A stretch of 18,463 bases of DNA from an uncultured Pseudoxanthomonas sp. (GCA_937975725.1 CALJUL010000011.1:1-18463), one strand, 5' to 3'; shown: positions 1 through 8,032, numbered from the stretch's first letter. Numbers and translations are program-made. The notes: generated by a model from the letters alone, not told the origin.

Positions 1-575
1 AGCGCGCCCATGCGCACCGCGGCGCGGATCAGGGCGCCGGTCTTCAGCGCGTGCATGCGTTGCAGTTCGTCCAGCGATTGCGCGCCGCCGGTGGCGTCGA
101 TGTCCAGCGCCTGCCCGCCGCACATGCCGGCTGCGCCGGAGGCGGTGGCCAGCGTGGCCAGCCAGTCCACCCGCAGCGCCGCGTCGGCGTCCGCCGCGGC
201 CAGGTGTTCGAACGCCAGCGTCTGCAAGGCGTCGCCGGCGAGGATGGCGGTGGCCTCGTCGAAGGCCACGTGCACGGTGGGCTTGCCGCGGCGCAGGTCG
301 TCGTCGTCCATCGCCGGCAGGTCGTCGTGCACCAGCGAATAGGCGTGCACCAGTTCCACCGCGGCGGCGGGAACGCGCAGTTGCGCTTCGTCGGCGCCGA
401 GCAGCGCGCCGGTGGCGTGGACCAGCAGCGCGCGCATGCGCTTGCCGCCGCCGAGCACGGCATGGCGCATGGCGGCGTGCAGGCGGTGCGGCGCGCGCGC
501 GGCTGGCGGCAGCAGGGCGTCGAGGTGGCGTTCCAGGTCCGCCGCCCAGCGGGCGAACGGCGGCTCAGCGGCCAT
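1..575 (-). CDS. ispA: (2E,6E)-farnesyl diphosphate synthase (polyprenyl synthetase), 3' end cut by window
   Basis: Condenses dimethylallyl and geranyl diphosphate with isopentenyl diphosphate to make farnesyl diphosphate in the cytoplasm. The visible first 191 residues read MAAEPPFARWAADLERHL at the start and contain the first aspartate-rich substrate/Mg2+ motif, DDLPAMDDDDLRRGKP, preceded by ELVHAYSLVH and followed by AILAGDALQTLAFE, all nearly identical to E. coli IspA. The GGGKRMR segment that binds isopentenyl diphosphate is also present. The second aspartate-rich motif would lie beyond the window edge. The start at 575 overlaps the end of xseB by 11 bases, which implies translational coupling; xseB-ispA is a known neighbour pair. 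Family assignment is firm. Chain-length specificity (C15) is inferred from family and context. Confidence 0.95.
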   Translation of the reverse strand, partial: MAAEPPFARWAADLERHLDALLPPAARAPHRLHAAMRHAVLGGGKRMRALLVHATGALLGADEAQLRVPAAAVELVHAYSLVHDDLPAMDDDDLRRGKPTVHVAFDEATAILAGDALQTLAFEHLAAADADAALRVDWLATLATASGAAGMCGGQALDIDATGGAQSLDELQRMHALKTGALIRAAVRMGA

Positions 576-825
576 CGGGCGCGGGCGCGAAGGGTTCGCC
601 GGCGTCCGGCTGTTCCGGGTCGCTGAGCAGGCGCACGCGCAGTTCGGCCTGCTCCAGCGCGCCCTGGCACTGGCGGTACAGCGCCACGCCGCGCTCGTAG
701 GCGGCCAGCGATTCCTCCAGGCTCAGGTCGCCGTGTTCCATGCGGTCCACCAGCTTTTCCAGCTCGTCCAGCGATTGCTCGAAGTGGGCGACCGGCGACG
801 GATCGGGGGTGTTCTTCTTGGCCAT
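565..825 (-). CDS. xseB: Exodeoxyribonuclease VII small subunit
   Basis: Small subunit of exonuclease VII, which degrades single-stranded DNA together with the XseA large subunit (not in this window). The protein is 86 aa, the usual size for the family. The core FEQSLDELEKLVDRMEHGDLSLEESLAAYERGVALYRQCQGALEQAE matches the XseB family in two pieces: the ELEKLVDRMEHGDLSLEESL segment and the YERGVALYRQCQ helix, both typical of the small helical-hairpin fold. The N-terminus MAKKNTPDPSP and a short acidic, proline-rich tail are less conserved. It lies 41 bases downstream of tilS and overlaps ispA by 11 bases, so these three are probably co-transcribed. Confidence 0.95.
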   Translation of the reverse strand: MAKKNTPDPSPVAHFEQSLDELEKLVDRMEHGDLSLEESLAAYERGVALYRQCQGALEQAELRVRLLSDPEQPDAGEPFAPAPDGR

Positions 826-866
826 GCGGGAAGTGTGCGGACCGTGCCCGGCAAGGTCAACGCGGG

Positions 867-2174
867 TCAGCCGCGCCGCCAGGCCAGGCGCGCGCCGTGC
901 CCGCGCAGCCACGCGTCGGCGCTGTCCGACAGCGCCAGGTCGCCGGCCGCCCACAAGGCGTCGCCGGGCGCCCACAGCAGCGGCAACTGCCGGCGCTCCC
1001 AGGGCGGTACGCCCAGCGACTGCAACACGTCCTTGAGGGCGTGGGAATGGCGGCGGCCGGGCAGCACGAGGCGCTCGCCGCCGCGGCGCGCGGCCACGCG
1101 CAGCGTCGCCCCGAAGCCGGCGTCCGTGCCTTCCAGCCACAATCGGCCGCCATCCGGCAGCGCCAGCGGATGGCGGCCGTCCCAGCTCGCCTGCCACTGC
1201 GCGGGCAGCGCGGGGCGCAGGCGTTCGGCGTGCAGCAGGCCGCGCCAGCGCCGCAGCACGGCGCCCTGCCAGGCGAATTCCGTCTGTGCGTCGGCGCGCG
1301 CCGGCAGCAGCGCGGCTTCGATCTGGGCCACGCCGCGTGCGGGCAGCGGCGGCAGCGACAGCGCGGCCACCCAGCGCCGCAGCGCGCGCGCGCGACGCGC
1401 CGGCGAAGCCGCGCGCAGGGGTTCGACGCGCAGCGCCGACGGATCGGCGGTGGCGGCCCGGGCGAGCAGGCGCGCGTCTTCTTCGTCCAGCAGGTCTGCC
1501 GCTTCGCCGGCGAGGGCGGCGCTGCGGGCGAAGGACGCCGCCGCCTGCGGCCAGCGTTGCCGCAGCAGCGGCAGCACGCGGTGGCGGAGGAAATTGCGGT
1601 CGAGATCGGTGTCGGCGTTGCTGGGGTCGTCGATCCAGGCCAGCCCGTGCGCCGTGGCATGCGCCAGCAGCGCTTCGCGCGGCGCGTCCAGCAGCGGCCG
1701 CCACAGCCAGCCGCCGGCGAAGGCCCGCCACGGCCGCATCGCCGCCAGGCCGTCGGGCCCGGAGGCGCGCAACGCGCGCAGCAGGAAAGTCTCCGCCTGG
1801 TCGTCGCGGTGGTGCGCGGTGGCGAGGATGTCGCCGGGCTGCAGCGCGGCGGCGAAGGCGGCATGGCGCGCGGCGCGCGCGGCGGCTTCCGGGCCTTGGC
1901 CGGAAGCCGGATCGACCCGCACCCGCACGACCTGCAACGGCACGTCCAGCGCGGCGCAGAAGCGCTGGCACTGCTCGGCCCAGACATCGGCGCCGGCGTG
2001 CAGGCCGTGGTGGACGTGCAGGGCGTGCAGCCCCTGCGCGCGGATCGCACCGTCCTGCGCCAGCCGGTGCAGCAGCACGGTGGAATCCAGGCCGCCGCTC
2101 AGCGCCACCCGGACCGTGCCGCGCACCGGAGCGGGGATCAGGGGCAGGGGATCGGCCGGGGACGTGGAGCGCAT
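867..2174 (-). CDS. tilS: tRNA(Ile)-lysidine synthetase
   Basis: ATP-dependent enzyme that attaches lysine to C34 of the CAU-anticodon tRNA-Ile, so that it reads AUA codons; essential in most bacteria. The 435-aa protein has the PP-loop ATP-binding signature SGGLDSTVLLH at residues 26-36 and the downstream TAHHRDDQAETFLLRALR segment typical of the N-type ATP pyrophosphatase domain. The stretch after ALPDGGRL and the LPLLWAPGD region fit the C-terminal TilS domains. E. coli TilS is about 432 aa. There is no clear Shine-Dalgarno sequence before the ATG at 2174. In E. coli tilS also follows accA after a few genes. The start is the only plausible ATG before the conserved core. Confidence 0.95.
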   Translation of the reverse strand: MRSTSPADPLPLIPAPVRGTVRVALSGGLDSTVLLHRLAQDGAIRAQGLHALHVHHGLHAGADVWAEQCQRFCAALDVPLQVVRVRVDPASGQGPEAAARAARHAAFAAALQPGDILATAHHRDDQAETFLLRALRASGPDGLAAMRPWRAFAGGWLWRPLLDAPREALLAHATAHGLAWIDDPSNADTDLDRNFLRHRVLPLLRQRWPQAAASFARSAALAGEAADLLDEEDARLLARAATADPSALRVEPLRAASPARRARALRRWVAALSLPPLPARGVAQIEAALLPARADAQTEFAWQGAVLRRWRGLLHAERLRPALPAQWQASWDGRHPLALPDGGRLWLEGTDAGFGATLRVAARRGGERLVLPGRRHSHALKDVLQSLGVPPWERRQLPLLWAPGDALWAAGDLALSDSADAWLRGHGARLAWRRG

Positions 2175-2184
2175 GCCGGCATGC
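2171..2184. repeat. 14-bp perfect palindrome covering the tilS start codon
   Basis: GCATGCCGGCATGC is its own reverse complement and contains the tilS ATG (2174-2172). It could fold on the mRNA or bind a dimeric protein, but a palindrome of this length built from GC-rich words can also arise by chance. No function is claimed. Confidence 0.35.
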
Positions 2185-2228
2185 TAACCGGCGCGGCGGC
2201 GTCCGCGCGCGCCGTGCACGCGAGCGCG

Positions 2229-2417
2229 CTACTGCACGCGTTGCAGGATCACGATCAGCGCGCCGAGCCAGCAGGCGGAAACGAATAGCCCCAGCACCAG
2301 GTGCTGGCTGACCGTCGCGCGGCGCCGGCGCCGGTAGTTGAACCACAACGCCAGCAGCAGGGGCACGACGACCAGCAACGCGGGCCACAGCCACCACGGG
2401 GACGACAGCGGGTTCAT
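2229..2417 (-). CDS. Small two-helix inner-membrane protein, function unknown
   Basis: A 62-aa protein not recognised as a known family. Two hydrophobic segments are visible: residues about 8-26 (WWLWPALLVVVPLLLALWF) and about 40-58. They are joined by a very basic loop with five consecutive arginines (29-33). By the positive-inside rule this puts the loop in the cytoplasm and both termini in the periplasm. The start at 2417 is chosen because AGGAG lies 6 bases upstream; an in-frame ATG further up at 2459 lacks such a site. Codon use is strongly GC at third positions, as in its neighbours, which supports a real gene. It diverges from the signal peptidase-like gene, and a perfect FNR-type box lies 69 bases upstream of its start. 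It ends 54 bases before tilS and may be co-transcribed with it. Confidence 0.75.
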   Translation of the reverse strand: MNPLSSPWWLWPALLVVVPLLLALWFNYRRRRRATVSQHLVLGLFVSACWLGALIVILQRVQ

Positions 2418-2485
2418 GCGCTTCTCCTGCATGGCGGGCGGGCCTTGCCCGGCAATCATCTTCGGCGCCGTGCCGGCCGCGCGCC

Positions 2486-2499
2486 TTGATCGCGATCAA
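2486..2499. promoter_or_regulatory. Perfect FNR/Anr-type binding site in divergent intergenic region
   Basis: TTGAT-CGCG-ATCAA matches the FNR consensus TTGAT-N4-ATCAA at all ten specified positions and sits inside a 16-bp perfect palindrome (2485-2500). It lies between two divergent starts (2417 minus, 2582 plus). Relative to the -10-like hexamer at 2542-2547 its centre is at -61.5, a standard class I activator position. Binding by an oxygen-sensing FNR/Anr-type regulator is inferred; no regulator gene is in the window. Confidence 0.6.
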
Positions 2500-2541
2500 G
2501 CCGCGTCGGCGTCCGGCCGTGCAGGCCGGTGCAGGCTGGCC

Positions 2542-2547
2542 TATGCT
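2542..2547 (+). promoter_or_regulatory. Likely -10 element of the signal peptidase-like gene
   Basis: TATGCT (four of six matches to TATAAT) lies 34 bases before the ATG at 2582. No good -35 hexamer is found 16-18 bases upstream, which fits an activator-dependent promoter using the FNR-type box. The implied transcription start is about 2554. Confidence 0.35.
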
Positions 2548-2581
2548 CGGTCGTCGGCAGGGGAACCGGGGGAAGGTAACG

Positions 2582-3133
2582 ATGGGCAGGCTGCGCCGCT
2601 GGATCGTCAGGGGGTTGTTCGCGTTGCTGGTGATCGTGCCGCTGGCGGGCGTGGCGATGTACGTAGCCAATCCGTTCGCGGTCCGTTCGCTCGATCCGCG
2701 CGAGCGCCTCACCGGCCATGGCCTGTACCGGGTGCCGTCGTCGAACATGGCGCCCGGCATCGTGCCGGGCCAGGTGCTGATCACGCGCGCGGGCCACTAC
2801 GCCCGGCATGCGCCGCAGCGCGGCGACGTGGTGACCTTGCTGGTGCCCGGCCACGAAGGCCAAGTCTGGCTGCAACGGGTGATCGGCCTGCCCGGCGAGA
2901 CCATCGCCATCCGCGACGGTGTGGTGCACATCGACGGCCGCCCGCTGGAAGAACCCTACGTGTCGCCGCAGAACGCGCGCAGCGCGCTTTCCACCGCCAT
3001 GCCGCCGCGCCGGATTCCGCCGGGGCACTACTTCATGATGGGCGACAACCGCGACAACAGCATGGACAGTCGCCTGCAGGCGCCGACGCGCCGCGAGGAC
3101 ATCACCGGCAAGCTGGTCGGCCGGCTGCCGTAG
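2582..3133 (+). CDS. Signal peptidase I-like membrane protein with both catalytic residues replaced
   Basis: Resembles type I signal peptidases (S26), which cleave signal peptides of exported proteins. The 183-aa protein has one N-terminal membrane helix (about residues 9-29) and then a periplasmic domain with family boxes in order: VPSSNMAPGI (52-60), GDVVTLL, QRVIGLPGETI (98-108) and GDNRDNSMDSR (154-164). The last box is fully canonical. In E. coli LepB the first box reads PSGSMMP with nucleophile Ser90, and KRAVGLPG carries the general base Lys145. Here these align with Asn55 and Gln98, so normal peptidase activity is not expected. AAC is one base from AGC (Ser) and CAA one base from AAA (Lys). 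The start at 2582 is chosen for the GGAAGG sequence 5 bases upstream. It is the only plus-strand gene and converges on accA with a 3-base gap. It is much shorter than E. coli LepB (about 324 aa) and unlikely to be the housekeeping enzyme. Confidence 0.85.
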   Translation: MGRLRRWIVRGLFALLVIVPLAGVAMYVANPFAVRSLDPRERLTGHGLYRVPSSNMAPGIVPGQVLITRAGHYARHAPQRGDVVTLLVPGHEGQVWLQRVIGLPGETIAIRDGVVHIDGRPLEEPYVSPQNARSALSTAMPPRRIPPGHYFMMGDNRDNSMDSRLQAPTRREDITGKLVGRLP

Positions 3134-3136
3134 GCG

Positions 3137-4096
<960 letters not shown>

Positions 4097-4124
4097 CTGC
4101 GGGCCGTGGGCCGGAAAGGGGGAA

Positions 4125-4152
4125 AGTGTAGCCGAAGCGGCCGTGCGGTCAG
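4125..4152 (-). promoter_or_regulatory. Candidate housekeeping promoter for accA
   Basis: On the minus strand CTGACC (-35-like, four of six) is separated by 16 bases from TACACT (-10-like, four of six). The implied start near 4118 gives a leader of about 22 bases before the accA ATG. Judged by eye only. Confidence 0.4.
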
Positions 4153-4212
4153 GTACGGGATTTTGGGGGTACGACTCGTCGCCCTCGCATCCCGGACGCA
4201 AGGCCTCCACCG

Positions 4213-4277
4213 GTAGAAGGGGCTTCAGCCCCGACCGGGATTCCTGCCGAAAGCGTCGGGGCTGAAGCCCCTCCTAC
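4213..4277. repeat. Inverted pair of GTAG-type REP palindromes (BIME-like) between dnaE and accA
   Basis: Two 23-base arms (4213-4235 and 4255-4277) are reverse complements with a single mismatch and are separated by 19 bases. Each arm starts (or, inverted, ends) with GTAG and holds a small hairpin with a GGGGC stem, TTCA loop and GCCCC stem, followed by GAC. This is the architecture of the GTAG REPs described in Stenotrophomonas and relatives, which are moved by RAYT transposases; no RAYT is present here. The element starts 10 bases after the dnaE stop codon, so the folded RNA could protect or end the dnaE transcript, although no U-tract follows. Confidence 0.85.
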
Positions 4278-4287
4278 AGGTGCGGGG

Positions 4288-7200
4288 TCAATTGACCCAC
4301 GGGCGGTGGAACGCCGGCTTGGCGGTGCGCACGCCGGGCAGGGCGCGCAGGGCGTCCAGCAGTTCGGTGTCCACGCGCACGGCCTTCTGGCCGTTGAGGT
4401 CGAGCATGCCGGCGATGGGCGCGCTGCCGCCTTCCACCAGCAGGTCCAGGCGCAGGGGCGTGCCGCCGGGGCGGTGCTTGGCCATCAGCGCGTCCACGCG
4501 TTCCCACAGCCCTGGCACGCGCAGGTCCAGGCGCAGTTGCAGGCGCTGGGCGTGGTGCTGGCAGAGCTGGGCGTAGTCCCAGACCTGGCGGATGCGCAGG
4601 CTGTAGCCGCCGCTGAATTCGTCCTCGCGCAGGCCACCGCGGATCACCAGCACGCGGTCGCGGGTGAGCAGTTGCCCGAACTCGGCCATCGCATCGGAGA
4701 ACGCGCTGCATTCCAGCCGGCCGCGGCCGTCCTCCAGTTGCACGAAGATCTGGCTGTCGCCCTTGCGGCGCACGCCCACCACCTGGCCGGCGACGATGGC
4801 GTTGACCTCCGGCCGCCAGCCCTTTTTCTCGCCGCCGGGCTGGCTGGCCCAGATGCGGTCCAGGTCGCCCAGGTCGTTGCCGACCAGCGCCTTCAGGTCC
4901 TCGCGGTAGGGGTCCATCGGATGGCCGCTGAGATAGTGGCCCAGCGTCTCGCGCTCGCCGTGCAGCTTCTGCGTCAGCGGCCATTCGTCGGCCTCGGGCA
5001 GCACCATTTCCAACGCGGGCGCGGCTTCGTCGAAGCCGCCGAACAGCGAGTTCTGGCCAGCCGCTTTCTCCTTGGCCAACTGGTCGGTGGCCTTCAGCAC
5101 CTCGGGCAGTTGCAGCATCAGCGAGGCGCGGTTCCTGCCCAGCGCGTCGAGGGCGCCGGCGTTGACCAGCGCCTCCAGCGCGCGCTTGTTGAGCTTGGAC
5201 GAATCCACCCGCTTGCAGAAATCCAGCAGGTCGCTGAAGGGGCCGTTCTGCCTGCGCTCGGCGACGATGGCCTCGCACGCGCCCTGGCCGACGCCCTTCA
5301 CCGCGCCCAGGCCGTAGCGGATGGTGTTCGCATCGGTCGCCACGAACATGAAGTCCGAATGGTTGGCGTCCGGCGGCAGCACGGTCAGGCCCAGCCCGCG
5401 CGCCTCGTCCAGGAAGCCGACCACCTTCTCGGTCTTGTCCATGTCCGAGGACAGCGTGGCGGCCATGAACTCGGCCGGGTGGTGCTTCTTCAGCCAGGCG
5501 GTCTGGTAGGCGACCAGCGAGTACGCGGCGGCGTGCGACTTGTTGAAGCCGTAGCCGGCGAACTTCTCCATCAGGTCGAAGATCTCGTCAGCCTTGCGCT
5601 CGCCGACGCCGCCCTTGGCCGCGCCCTCGCGGAAGATCTCGCGGTGCTTGGCCATCTCGGCCGGCACCTTCTTGCCCATCGCGCGGCGCAGCAGGTCGGC
5701 GCCGCCCAGCGAGTAGCCGCCGACGATCTGCGCCATCTGCATGACCTGCTCCTGGTAGACCATGATGCCGTAGGTCTCCTGCAGCATGCTCTCCGTGCGC
5801 GGGTCGGGATAGTCGAACTCCTCGCGGCCGTGCTTGCGCTCGACGAACGAGGGGATCATGTCCATCGGGCCGGGGCGGTACAGCGCGTTCAGCGCGATCA
5901 GGTCCTCGAAGCGGTCCGGCTTGGCCTCCTTCAGCGCGCGCCGCATGCCCGAGGATTCGAACTGGAACACCGAGCCGGTGTTGCCATTGGCGAACACGTC
6001 GCGGTAGACGCTGGCGTCGTCCAGCGGGATCGCGGCGATGTCGATCGGCGCCAGCCCCTGCTGCGCCCGGCGCGCGTTCACCGCCTTCACCGCCCAGTCG
6101 ATGATGGTCAGCGTGCGCAGGCCGAGGAAGTCGAACTTGACCAGGCCGACGGCTTCCACGTCGTCCTTGTCGAACTGCGTCACCGGGTTCCTGCCGCGGC
6201 CGCCTTCGTCGTGTTCGGCGAACAGCGGGCAGAAGTCGGACAGCGGCGACGGCGCGATCACCACGCCGCCGGCGTGCTTGCCGGCGTTGCGGGTCAGGTC
6301 CTCCAGTTGCCGCGCCAGGTCGATCAGGTCGCGGACGTCGTCCTCGTCGCGGTAGCGGTCGATCAGCTCCTGCGAGGCCATCTCGCTGTTGCCTTCGCCC
6401 ATCGCGTCCTTCAGCGTCACGCCGAGGATGTTGGGGATCAGCTTGGCCACGCCGTCGACCAGGCCGTAGGGATAGCCCAGCACGCGGCCGGCGTCGCGCA
6501 CCACCGCCTTGGCGGCCATGGTGCCGTAGGTGATGATCTGGCTGACCCGGTCGCGGCCGTACTTGCGCGCGACGTAGTCGATCACCTCGTCGCGCCGGTC
6601 CATGCAGAAGTCGATGTCGAAGTCGGGCATCGACACGCGTTCGGGGTTGAGGAAGCGCTCGAACAGCAGGCCGTAGGGCAGCGGGTCCAGGTCGGTGATC
6701 TGCAGCGCCCACGCCACCAGCGAGCCGGCGCCGGAGCCGCGGCCCGGGCCGATCGGGATGCCCTGGTGCTTGCCCCACTGGATGAAGTCGGCCACGATCA
6801 GGAAGTAGCCGGGAAAGCCCATCTTGCAGATGGTGTCCAGCTCGAATTCCAGCCGCGCGAAGTAATCCTCGCGGGTGTGGTCCGGCGCCAGCGGGTTCTT
6901 CTGCAGGCGCTCTTCCAGGCCGGCGCGCGACTGGCTGCGGATCCAACTGTCCAGCGTCTCGTCGTCCGGTACCGGGTAGGCGGGCAGGAAGTAGGTGCCC
7001 AGCCGCATCTCGATGTTGCAGCGCTGCGCCAGTGCCACGGTGTTGTCGATGGCGTCGGGCACGTCGGCGAACAACTCGGCCATCTGTTCGCCGGACTTCA
7101 TGTACTGCTCGGCGCTGTAGTCGCGCGGGCGCTTGGGGTCGTCCAGCACGCGGCCGGAGGCGATGCACACGCGCGCCTCGTGCGCGTCGAAGCCGTCCGG

Positions 7201-7848
7201 CGACAGGAAGCGCACGTCGTTGCTGGCGATCACCGGCAGCCCGCGCACGCCGGCGGCGTGCAGGGCGAAGGCGTTGAAGGCTTCCTCGCCGTCGCGCTGG
7301 GTGCGGGTCAGTTCCAGGTGCAGGTCTTCGCCGAATGCGCGCTGCCAGTCGCCCAGGTGCTGCTCGGCCAGGTCGTGGCGGCCGCCCTGCGCCAGCCGCC
7401 CGGCCAGGCTCTGCCGGCCCATGATCGCGAACAGGCCCTGGTGGTCGGCGCGCAGCCATTCCGGGTCGATCGCCACGCCGTCGGTGCGGTGGCCTTCCAT
7501 CCAGGCGCGGGTGAGCAGCCGCGACAGCGACAGGTAGCCGTCGCGGTCTCGGCACAGCAGGGTCACCGTCCACGGCGCGTCGTTGCCGTCGGCCACCAGC
7601 AGGTCGGCGCCGGCGATGGGCTTGATGCCCACGCCCTCGGCGGCCTTGTAGAACTTCACCAGCGCGAACAGATTGTTGCGGTCGGTGACCGCCAGCGCCG
7701 GCATGCCCAGCTCCACCGCGCGGCTCAGCAGGTTGGGTTGCTTGGCCTTCTTCGGATCGGCCTGGTCGGGTTTCTCGGGCACGCGGATGATCGAATCCGC
7801 CAGCGAGAACTCGGTGTGCAGGTGGAGGTGGACGAAACGGGAAGACAT
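4288..7848 (-). CDS. dnaE: DNA polymerase III alpha subunit
   Basis: Catalytic subunit of the replicative DNA polymerase. The 1186-aa protein (E. coli: 1160) has an N-terminal PHP domain starting FVHLHLHTEFSLADS. The palm contains GPGRGSGAGSLVAWAL, then PDFDIDFCMDRRDEVI near residue 405 with the two catalytic aspartates, and KFDFLGLRTLTIIDW near 571 with the third. A clamp-binding motif, QNSLFGG, lies near 930 in the position of the E. coli internal beta-binding motif. An OB-fold (GQVVGVRRKGDSQIFVQLEDG) starts near 1020, followed by the C-terminal tail that contacts tau. The start at 7848 (MSSRFVHLH) is chosen because the PHP domain begins there; the frame is open upstream, but that part is unrelated. 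A terminator lies just upstream and a REP pair just downstream, so dnaE may form its own transcription unit. Confidence 0.98.
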   Translation of the reverse strand: MSSRFVHLHLHTEFSLADSIIRVPEKPDQADPKKAKQPNLLSRAVELGMPALAVTDRNNLFALVKFYKAAEGVGIKPIAGADLLVADGNDAPWTVTLLCRDRDGYLSLSRLLTRAWMEGHRTDGVAIDPEWLRADHQGLFAIMGRQSLAGRLAQGGRHDLAEQHLGDWQRAFGEDLHLELTRTQRDGEEAFNAFALHAAGVRGLPVIASNDVRFLSPDGFDAHEARVCIASGRVLDDPKRPRDYSAEQYMKSGEQMAELFADVPDAIDNTVALAQRCNIEMRLGTYFLPAYPVPDDETLDSWIRSQSRAGLEERLQKNPLAPDHTREDYFARLEFELDTICKMGFPGYFLIVADFIQWGKHQGIPIGPGRGSGAGSLVAWALQITDLDPLPYGLLFERFLNPERVSMPDFDIDFCMDRRDEVIDYVARKYGRDRVSQIITYGTMAAKAVVRDAGRVLGYPYGLVDGVAKLIPNILGVTLKDAMGEGNSEMASQELIDRYRDEDDVRDLIDLARQLEDLTRNAGKHAGGVVIAPSPLSDFCPLFAEHDEGGRGRNPVTQFDKDDVEAVGLVKFDFLGLRTLTIIDWAVKAVNARRAQQGLAPIDIAAIPLDDASVYRDVFANGNTGSVFQFESSGMRRALKEAKPDRFEDLIALNALYRPGPMDMIPSFVERKHGREEFDYPDPRTESMLQETYGIMVYQEQVMQMAQIVGGYSLGGADLLRRAMGKKVPAEMAKHREIFREGAAKGGVGERKADEIFDLMEKFAGYGFNKSHAAAYSLVAYQTAWLKKHHPAEFMAATLSSDMDKTEKVVGFLDEARGLGLTVLPPDANHSDFMFVATDANTIRYGLGAVKGVGQGACEAIVAERRQNGPFSDLLDFCKRVDSSKLNKRALEALVNAGALDALGRNRASLMLQLPEVLKATDQLAKEKAAGQNSLFGGFDEAAPALEMVLPEADEWPLTQKLHGERETLGHYLSGHPMDPYREDLKALVGNDLGDLDRIWASQPGGEKKGWRPEVNAIVAGQVVGVRRKGDSQIFVQLEDGRGRLECSAFSDAMAEFGQLLTRDRVLVIRGGLREDEFSGGYSLRIRQVWDYAQLCQHHAQRLQLRLDLRVPGLWERVDALMAKHRPGGTPLRLDLLVEGGSAPIAGMLDLNGQKAVRVDTELLDALRALPGVRTAKPAFHRPWVN

Positions 7849-7872
7849 GCCGGTCCAGGAAGCTGTCGGGCC

Positions 7873-7901
7873 AGCGTACCGGCGGGGTGGGGGTGGGGCA
7901 A
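7873..7901 (-). promoter_or_regulatory. Candidate dnaE promoter with G-rich spacer
   Basis: On the minus strand TTGCCC (-35-like, four of six) and TACGCT (-10-like, three of six) are 17 bases apart, 25 bases upstream of the dnaE ATG. On the plus strand the spacer is a run of G tracts (G4-T-G5-T-G4, 7884-7898). Placement just after the terminator supports a promoter here; the exact boxes are uncertain. Confidence 0.4.
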
Positions 7902-7940
7902 GGCTTGACATTCCGGCCGTGCCGGCGCGCCGCCCGCGGC

Positions 7941-7968
7941 AAAAAAGATGCCGCCCGGGGAGGCGGCA
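7941..7968 (-). terminator. Rho-independent terminator after the 134-aa gene
   Basis: On the minus strand a 7-bp stem (TGCCGCC with GGCGGCA), a 6-base loop, then TC and six consecutive T. It lies 65 bases after the stop codon at 8033 and 92 bases before the dnaE start, so it probably ends the transcript coming through rnhB and the unknown gene. Confidence 0.8.
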
Positions 7969-8032
7969 CAGGGGAAATGCCCAGGGGGCCGGGCAGGGGA
8001 TGCGGCGCCCGTCGTGGCAGGCGCAGCGAGGT

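Noticed and set aside
412..2187. 591-codon plus-strand open frame opposite xseB and tilS
   Set aside because: Ser/Arg/Ala-rich shadow of well-supported minus-strand genes.
2582..3133. Calling this gene lepB, the housekeeping signal peptidase
   Set aside because: The Ser-Lys dyad is absent, the protein is short, and it is not in the usual lepB-rnc-era context.
4306..7908. 1200-codon open frame on the plus strand opposite dnaE
   Set aside because: It mirrors dnaE codon by codon. In GC-rich DNA the antisense frame rarely meets a stop. Its product is low-complexity (Val, Gln, His, Ala rich) with no family motif.
7905..7910. Perfect TTGACA on the plus strand upstream of dnaE
   Set aside because: No -10 hexamer 16-18 bases downstream and no plus-strand gene follows; likely chance.
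5588..7969. 793-codon minus-strand open frame overlapping dnaE in another frame
   Set aside because: Arg/Pro-rich frame-shifted reading of dnaE. The dnaE frame is intact throughout, so it is not a frameshifted gene.
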